Shown here: piece after piece, positions 6,077 through 10,778 of the stretch
Layout: each line of letters begins with the position of its first letter
How positions within the stretch are numbered: the stretch's first letter is position 1
From: an uncultured Clostridia bacterium
Lineage (GTDB): Bacteria; Bacillota; Clostridia; UBA1381
Direction: 5' to 3'
Length of the DNA stretch: 10,778 nt
Assembly: GCA_934454215.1 (NCBI GenBank)
Contig: CAKSGG010000115.1
Location: 1-10,778 of the forward strand
Translations under genes and position numbers: made by a program
The notes under the pieces: model-generated
Seen by the model: only the letters and a program-made list of their open reading frames with translations
Databases searched by the model: none
Told to the model about the DNA's origin: nothing

Positions 6077-6873
6077 CATTTCAGGTGTTAATCTCTACAA
6101 TGAACCAAACAAATTATATACTTTTAGATGAAATGAATATAGCTTCTGATGCTGTTGTAATAAATCAATGTGATAAAAACAATGTTGAAGAGTTTGAATA
6201 TAGAAATTATCATATAAAATGGGTAAATACAACAGATAGGGGAGTCGGGAAAAGCAGAAATCTTGCGTTTATGAATGCAAATGCAGATATTATATTATTT
6301 GCAGATGATGATGTTATTTATAATGATGAATATAAAAAAAAAATAATTGAAGAATTTCAAAATACCCATGCCGATCTAATTACATTTAATTTGAAATCTC
6401 TTAATGATAAACGACCGGAAGCTATTACAAAAAAGACACATAAGCTGAATTGTTTTAATTGTCTTAGATATGGTGCTTTCAGAATAGCTGTAAGACGAAA
6501 TGTGATTTTAAAAAAAAATATATTTTATTCTCTTTTGTTTGGAGGGGGAGCAGTCTATCAGGCAGGAGAAGACAATCTGTATATTACAGACTGTATAAAA
6601 AAACATTGTCGTTCAATTGCATCGCAGGTGCATATAGGTGTCGTAAAACAAAATGAATCCACATGGTTTAGGGGATATGATGAAAAATATTATTATGACA
6701 GAGGGGCACTTTTTTGTGCAATGTATGGTTTTTTTGCATCACCAATGCTTTTTCTTATTGAAGTAAAAAACAATGCTACGTCAAAAATCAAGCTTTTAAA
6801 GCGTTATTCAAATGGATTAAGGGGAGTGCATGACTATAAAAGCACAACAGAGGATTATGAATGCTCAAAATAG
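6073..6873 (+). CDS. Glycosyltransferase family 2-like protein (GT-A fold)
   Basis: A 266-residue protein whose N-terminus, FQVLISTMNQ...SDAVVINQCD (3-34), is typical of a GT2-like group common in exopolysaccharide loci of Bacillota. RGVGKSRN (56-63) matches the conserved RG.g.sRN loop. LFADDDV (75-81) holds the DxD metal-binding site, and QAGEDN (163-168) the likely catalytic acidic pair. It should add one sugar to the growing lipid-linked unit in the cytoplasm. The start at 6073 is chosen from the strong ribosome binding site and the ATGA overlap; the longer reading from 6058 would only add MEEKK. The group is divergent from standard GT2 enzymes, so linkage and donor are unknown. Confidence 0.86.
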   Translation: MTFQVLISTMNQTNYILLDEMNIASDAVVINQCDKNNVEEFEYRNYHIKWVNTTDRGVGKSRNLAFMNANADIILFADDDVIYNDEYKKKIIEEFQNTHADLITFNLKSLNDKRPEAITKKTHKLNCFNCLRYGAFRIAVRRNVILKKNIFYSLLFGGGAVYQAGEDNLYITDCIKKHCRSIASQVHIGVVKQNESTWFRGYDEKYYYDRGALFCAMYGFFASPMLFLIEVKNNATSKIKLLKRYSNGLRGVHDYKSTTEDYECSK

Positions 6874-7723
6874 AATGCTGCAGCTTTTGCAGATAAAAAT
6901 AGTTGATGATATAGATAAAATATGCGCCGAGAATAATTTGAAATATTACATAATCGGCGGAACACTTTTAGGAGCTGTGCGTCATAAAGGGTTTATACCC
7001 TGGGATGATGATATAGATCTTGTAATGTACAGAGATGATTATAATCGTTTTATCAAAATAATACAGGAAAAATACAGTAGCAAGTATTTTATTCAGACAT
7101 TTGATACCGATAAAAATTATACAAGATATATTGCAAAGGTGCGTCTTAATAATACAATACACAGAGAATCATATTTTGAAAATGCCGGTATAAACGAAGG
7201 TGTATATGTTGATATTTTTCCACTTGACAATGTGCGGAAAAATGGTGGTGTGGAATTATTTCTGCGCGGCAGCATTGTTCGTTGGATTTTTGCATTTAAA
7301 ACCATAAAGCATAACTGCCAAATAACAAAAACAGGTCCTAAATATTATATAGGTAAACTTTTGCGTGGTTTTCTTTTCTTGATACCGGACGGGCTTGTAA
7401 ATAGCTTATTTGAATATGCTTGTCAAAAAGATAACGGTAAAGAATGTAAGTATACAACAAACTTTGCAAGCCATTTTAAATGGAAAAAGCAGCTCTTTGA
7501 AAACGGCGTTTTCGGTGACGGATGTAAATTAGAATTTGAAGACAGAAAATATTCTGCTCCATGCAAGTATAAAGAAATTCTTGAAAGACTGTACGGCGCA
7601 GATTATATGCAACTTCCTCCTAAAGAAAAAAGGGTAACGCATGATATAGTAAAACTTGATTTTGGTCCGTATCGCGAAGGATTGGAAACCGAAGTAAAAA
7701 AAGAAATGCAGAAAGGGCTATAA
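6830..7723 (+). CDS. LicD family phosphotransferase
   Basis: A LicD/fukutin-type transferase of about 297 residues. The signature is clear: CAENNLKYYIIGGTLLGAVR (32-51), HKGFIPWDDDID (52-63), and YVDIFPLDN at about 125-133. Members use CDP-activated alcohols (choline in pneumococcal LicD, ribitol or glycerol in fukutin-like proteins) and transfer the alcohol phosphate to a sugar. The next gene encodes a TagD-like cytidylyltransferase that could supply that CDP-alcohol. Start choice is uncertain: ATG 6830 has AAGGGGAG just 3 bases upstream and overlaps the previous gene by 44 bases; ATG 6857 overlaps by 17 but its AGAGGA is only 2 bases away; ATG 6875 has no binding site. The conserved core begins after all three. 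Confidence 0.88.
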   Translation: MTIKAQQRIMNAQNRMLQLLQIKIVDDIDKICAENNLKYYIIGGTLLGAVRHKGFIPWDDDIDLVMYRDDYNRFIKIIQEKYSSKYFIQTFDTDKNYTRYIAKVRLNNTIHRESYFENAGINEGVYVDIFPLDNVRKNGGVELFLRGSIVRWIFAFKTIKHNCQITKTGPKYYIGKLLRGFLFLIPDGLVNSLFEYACQKDNGKECKYTTNFASHFKWKKQLFENGVFGDGCKLEFEDRKYSAPCKYKEILERLYGADYMQLPPKEKRVTHDIVKLDFGPYREGLETEVKKEMQKGL

Positions 7724-7725
7724 AA

Positions 7726-8154
7726 ATGGTTATAGGTTATACTACTGGCGTTTTTGATATGTTTCACATTGGGCATTTAAATATATTAAAAAGAGCTAAA
7801 GCAGACTGCGATTATTTAATTGTGGGAATTTCTACTGATGAATTAGTGAAAAAGGACAAAAATAAGCTTCCTATTATTCCGTATGAAGAGAGAGCGGCAA
7901 TAGTAAATGCGATAAAGTATGTTGATGAGGTTGTACCGCAAAAGGATAAAAACAAACTCCGGGCATATTTAAATATGGAAAAAAGATTTAATAAAATGTA
8001 TGTAGGAAGCGATTGGAAAAACACAGAGGCTTGGAATAAATATGAAGATGAATTTGCTCCTTACGGTGTTGAAATAGTATATCTTCCGCATACTGATGGA
8101 ATCTCATCTACTATATTAAGGAAAAAATTGAAAGGTAGTTATTTAATTGGATAA
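7726..8154 (+). CDS. TagD-like cytidylyltransferase (probably glycerol-3-phosphate or a related alcohol phosphate)
   Basis: A 142-residue nucleotidyltransferase of the HxGH superfamily. It shows TTGVFDMFHIGH (6-17) with the nucleotide-binding HIGH, a conserved YEERAAIVNAIKYVDEVV segment near 53-70, VGSDW (about 93-97) and DGISSTILR near the C-terminus, the counterpart of the TEGISTT motif of TagD/GCT enzymes. Size fits the short glycerol-3-phosphate cytidylyltransferases (about 130 residues). The expected reaction is CTP plus alcohol phosphate giving CDP-alcohol plus pyrophosphate in the cytoplasm. It starts two bases after the LicD stop, with GAAAGGG (7711-7717) inside the LicD end, so the two are probably made together. 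Which alcohol phosphate it uses is inferred, not shown. Confidence 0.87.
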   Translation: MVIGYTTGVFDMFHIGHLNILKRAKADCDYLIVGISTDELVKKDKNKLPIIPYEERAAIVNAIKYVDEVVPQKDKNKLRAYLNMEKRFNKMYVGSDWKNTEAWNKYEDEFAPYGVEIVYLPHTDGISSTILRKKLKGSYLIG

Positions 8155-9445
8155 TACTAAAAAAAAATTGCCACGTCTTTTAATAATAAGCTTTAATAGT
8201 CTTTTGAGTACAAATGCAAATGGAAGAACTATTATCAATCTGATTGAAAATTGGGATAAAAGCTGCCTTGCACAATTTTATGCATCTCCAGATGTTCCGG
8301 ACTGGAATGGATGTGAACGATATTTTCGCGTTACTGATGAGGAAGCGTTAAAGGCTTTATTAGGCAAGCAAGTGGGGCGGAAAATAACATATTTACAAGA
8401 AAGTGAGTCTCCTAAAAGTAAAATTTACAATCATGTAAAAAAAAATAGGAAAAACAAAGCGTTTAGATATATACGACAAATTATATGGGAAACAAATGCA
8501 TGGCAGAACAAAAGCTTTTTTAATTGGATTGAAGATTTTAAACCTGAAGCTATATTTCTTCTATCCGGAAATAATGCTTTTTTAGATAAAACTGCAATGA
8601 AATTATCAAAAAAATATAATATACCTATTATTCTTTATAATTGTGAGGATTATTTTTTGAAATCAACTCATGGTGAAGGGTTTTTTGGATGTATAAATAA
8701 ATTTCATTGTGATAGAATTTTTAAGAAAACAATGAAATATATTTCTGCAGTCATATATAATTCGAGACTGCTTGAAGCAGAGTATAAAAAGCATTTTAAA
8801 CATAAAAGCATTGTCCTTATGAATCCGGCAAATGATTTTAGTAAATACGATGCCGAAAAAAAAAGTAATGAAATTTCCTATCTCGGGAATATTGCGGTCG
8901 GCAGAGAAACGTCACTTTGCGAAATAGCAGATGCTTTAGGCAGGCATGGTTATAGGTTGCATATTTACGGAAAATGCCAGTCTGAAGAAATAGCTAAAAC
9001 ACTGAATGCGAATAGGAATATCATTTATCATGGTTTTGTTTCATTTGACGAATGTTGCACTATAATGAAGAGAAGTAAGCTTTTAATTCATTGTGAAAGC
9101 TTTGAAAATATCCATAAACGTGATTTAAAATTTGCTTTTTCGACTAAAATTGCAGATTCGTTTGCTTGCGGAACATGTCTTTTTGCATATCTTCCGGATA
9201 ATATAACTTTAAGTGAGTATCTTAAAGAAACAAATGCCGCGGTGCTTGTAACTGACCCAAGTATGTTAGAAAAAGCCTTGATAAATGTCATTGAAAATAA
9301 AAGTGTAAGAGATGAATACGAAAAACGTGCGTTAAAAATAAGCGGTATTAACCATAATAAACAAGCTATAACCAAAGCTTTTGAAGAACTTATAACAGAT
9401 ATAGTAAACAACGGAGGTGTGATAAGTGTCAAACAAAATGAATGA
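8147..9445 (+). CDS. Glycosyltransferase of GT-B fold (GT4-like)
   Basis: A 432-residue protein with two Rossmann-like halves. The N-terminal half opens with LPRLLIISFNSLLSTNANGRT (8-28), a typical acceptor-domain beginning. The C-terminal half has EISYLGNIA (242-250), IIYHGFVSF (292-300), a helix carrying MKRSKLLIHCESF (307-319), and FSTKIADSFACGTCLFAY (331-348), the nucleotide-sugar site of retaining GT-B enzymes. It probably adds a sugar to the lipid-linked unit. The start is TTG at 8147, eight bases after AAAGGTAG (8131-8138), overlapping the previous gene by 8 bases. No other in-frame start with a binding site precedes the fold. Overall similarity to well-known families is modest, so only the fold and general role are claimed. 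Confidence 0.82.
   Translation: MDNTKKKLPRLLIISFNSLLSTNANGRTIINLIENWDKSCLAQFYASPDVPDWNGCERYFRVTDEEALKALLGKQVGRKITYLQESESPKSKIYNHVKKNRKNKAFRYIRQIIWETNAWQNKSFFNWIEDFKPEAIFLLSGNNAFLDKTAMKLSKKYNIPIILYNCEDYFLKSTHGEGFFGCINKFHCDRIFKKTMKYISAVIYNSRLLEAEYKKHFKHKSIVLMNPANDFSKYDAEKKSNEISYLGNIAVGRETSLCEIADALGRHGYRLHIYGKCQSEEIAKTLNANRNIIYHGFVSFDECCTIMKRSKLLIHCESFENIHKRDLKFAFSTKIADSFACGTCLFAYLPDNITLSEYLKETNAAVLVTDPSMLEKALINVIENKSVRDEYEKRALKISGINHNKQAITKAFEELITDIVNNGGVISVKQNE
9413..9419 (+). promoter_or_regulatory. Strong ribosome binding site fixing a GTG start
   Basis: GGAGGTG ends six bases before GTG 9426. The next in-frame ATG, at 9438, is 18 bases from this site and has none of its own, so GTG 9426 is chosen as the polymerase start. 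Confidence 0.85.
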
Positions 9446-10688
9446 ATATATAAATATTAATTCGGGAAAAAGGATAATGATTGTAACATATGTATATTGG
9501 CTTATACTTGTTATTGTACAGAATATGGGTGAGTATATGTCAACATCATCGGCGGCACTTGTACTGAAGCTTGTTCTTATAATACTTCTTACATACGTGT
9601 TTGTCAGAAATGCAAAAATAAAAAGTTCTCCGAGATTTTTGATTTGGTCTGCATTTGTAATATATATATTACTTATGTTCATTACAAAGAAAACCGAATT
9701 TAAAACGAAGGAATTAATTTATTATATATTTCCTGCTATTTTCTCCTTTTTGGTTTATGTGTGTCAGACAGATGCGACGATGAGTAAAGAATTATACTTT
9801 ACATTTTTTAAACTGATTACGGCTACAGTAGCCTATATGGCGCTTTATTGCGTTTTCTTCAGAACGGATTACTTCAGAAATTTTTTGAGTCTGAATGTTG
9901 CTTATGGAAATGAGCTTTCTTCCTTTTTTCTAAGTGGTCATGAATATGGTATGTATCTTATTTTTGGAATTATATCAGCATATATGTGCAGTAAAAATAC
10001 TTCTAAAAAAAAATATGTAACTTTATATAGGCTTTTAATATTACTTTTTGTTGTAAATCTGGTGCTGACACTTTCAAGAACATCATACACATCTTTTATG
10101 CTTATTGTATGTGTTTTCACATTTACATCTGATAATAAAAATCTAAAAAGTAGGTTCGTGTTATTATTATTTGCTGCTACCTTGTTTTTTATTTTTTCTT
10201 CGGATGCCCGTGAATTTGTTTCTAAAATACTTTTTAAAGAAAGCAATGATGCCGGAAGGTTTGATATGTGGAACAGCGCAACAATGCTTTTTAAACGAGG
10301 ATCACTATATGAGCAGATATTCGGATACGGTTATTCATATATAAACAAATATCTTGATATGAATTTTCAGCATTCTACGTTTCATAATATGTTCCTGCAA
10401 ACCTTGCTGATTTGGGGTGTGTTTGGTTTATTATATTTATTTGCAATTATATTTGCAAGTATTAAAAATGCTCTTAGTATACGCAAAATAGATAAAAATT
10501 TGTCTGCGTTGTTTTTAGCAATGTCGCTTTCAACAATAACATTTATGATGACAAATACAGCATGTTTGATGCAATCACCTATTGATAGCTATATGATGAC
10601 ATTATTCCTTGTAATCATGCCGAAATATGTTGTGAACGCAGTTAGGTCTGGAAAATATATTGCAGTAGAGGAGACAATAAATGAATAA
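9426..10688 (+). CDS. Wzy-like O-antigen/exopolysaccharide polymerase
   Basis: A 420-residue integral membrane protein with about ten to twelve hydrophobic segments along its length (for example near 17-33, 44-60, 70-87, 99-113, 128-145, 201-216, 221-233, 244-257, 322-348, 359-378, 387-403). LTLSRTSYTSF (214-224) matches the SRT/S motif before the periplasmic-type loop of the O-antigen ligase/polymerase family. The loop holds AGRFDMWNSATMLFKRG (276-292) and FGYGYSY (299-305). STFHNMFLQTLLIWGVFG (317-334) is the usual closing motif. It would join flipped repeat units on the outer membrane face. It overlaps the preceding gene by 20 bases and the following one by 8. The family diverges fast, so the call rests on topology, motifs and position. 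Confidence 0.86.
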   Translation: MSNKMNEYININSGKRIMIVTYVYWLILVIVQNMGEYMSTSSAALVLKLVLIILLTYVFVRNAKIKSSPRFLIWSAFVIYILLMFITKKTEFKTKELIYYIFPAIFSFLVYVCQTDATMSKELYFTFFKLITATVAYMALYCVFFRTDYFRNFLSLNVAYGNELSSFFLSGHEYGMYLIFGIISAYMCSKNTSKKKYVTLYRLLILLFVVNLVLTLSRTSYTSFMLIVCVFTFTSDNKNLKSRFVLLLFAATLFFIFSSDAREFVSKILFKESNDAGRFDMWNSATMLFKRGSLYEQIFGYGYSYINKYLDMNFQHSTFHNMFLQTLLIWGVFGLLYLFAIIFASIKNALSIRKIDKNLSALFLAMSLSTITFMMTNTACLMQSPIDSYMMTLFLVIMPKYVVNAVRSGKYIAVEETINE

Positions 10689-10778
10689 CAAAAAAAGCAG
10701 ATTGCCAATGTTGATGCTTGTTATTATGTTTTCTAAACTTATTGGTATGTTGCGTGATTTCGTGCTTGCTAAATATTA
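10681..10778 (+). CDS. MurJ/MVF-family flippase, N-terminus only (probable Wzx role)
   Basis: Only 32 codons are in the window. After MNNKKSRLP comes a hydrophobic stretch with SKLIGMLRDFVLAKY, the N-terminal signature of MurJ/MviN proteins (usually like K..G..R....A..FG). The ATG overlaps the polymerase stop by 8 bases and has GAGGAG (10668-10673) seven bases upstream. Between a Wzy-like polymerase and an operon full of glycosyltransferases, the likely job is to flip the lipid-linked repeat unit rather than lipid II, but so short a piece cannot separate the two. Confidence 0.72.
   Translation, partial: MNNKKSRLPMLMLVIMFSKLIGMLRDFVLAKY

Noticed and set aside
9332..9682. Minus-strand open frame across the junction of the GT-B and polymerase genes
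   Set aside because: It runs opposite two genes with good motifs and binding sites and contains nothing recognisable.

Overview
The window looks like a junction between an integrated phage-like element (left third) and chromosomal surface-polysaccharide genes (right two thirds) of a low-G+C Gram-positive bacterium, most likely a gut-type Clostridia. Support for this includes strong GGAGG-type ribosome binding sites, TTG and GTG starts, a consensus sigma-A promoter, a tRNA-Lys of Bacillota type, and a sugar transferase/GT2/LicD/MurJ-like gene set. The genus cannot be fixed from the sequence alone.

Region 1 (1-3805) is the right end of a mobile element. It holds the 3' end of a very large phage or ICE polyvalent protein, with an LPD38-like domain followed by GH73 glucosaminidase and NlpC/P60 peptidase domains. 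About 100 bases further on lies a 46-base displaced 3' piece of a tRNA-Lys(UUU) gene, the expected footprint of integration into a tRNA gene (attR). The original tRNA terminator follows it on the chromosomal side.

Region 2 (3806-4553) is chromosomal intergenic DNA. It has two terminator-like hairpins, a decayed fragment of a tyrosine recombinase (catalytic Tyr region kept, box II lost), and then the most interesting structure in the window. This is a near-perfect promoter (TTGACA, 17 bp, TG-extended TATAAT) enclosed by a perfect 11-bp inverted repeat at 4383-4393 and 4525-4535, the right arm ending 6 bases before the ribosome binding site of the first polysaccharide gene. The layout is that of an invertible, phase-variable promoter caught in the ON orientation, with a dying recombinase next to it. 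This is an inference from layout and needs read-level confirmation.

Region 3 (4554-10778) is one tightly packed, mostly overlapping operon for a Wzx/Wzy-type exopolysaccharide or capsule. An initiating phosphoglycosyl transferase loads the first sugar on undecaprenyl phosphate. Two GT2 enzymes and one GT-B enzyme extend it. A TagD-like cytidylyltransferase and a LicD phosphotransferase probably make a CDP-alcohol and attach the alcohol phosphate. A Wzy-like polymerase polymerises the repeat, and a MurJ/MVF-type flippase (cut by the window end) would export it. No chain-length regulator or sugar-nucleotide synthesis gene is visible, and the operon continues beyond the window.
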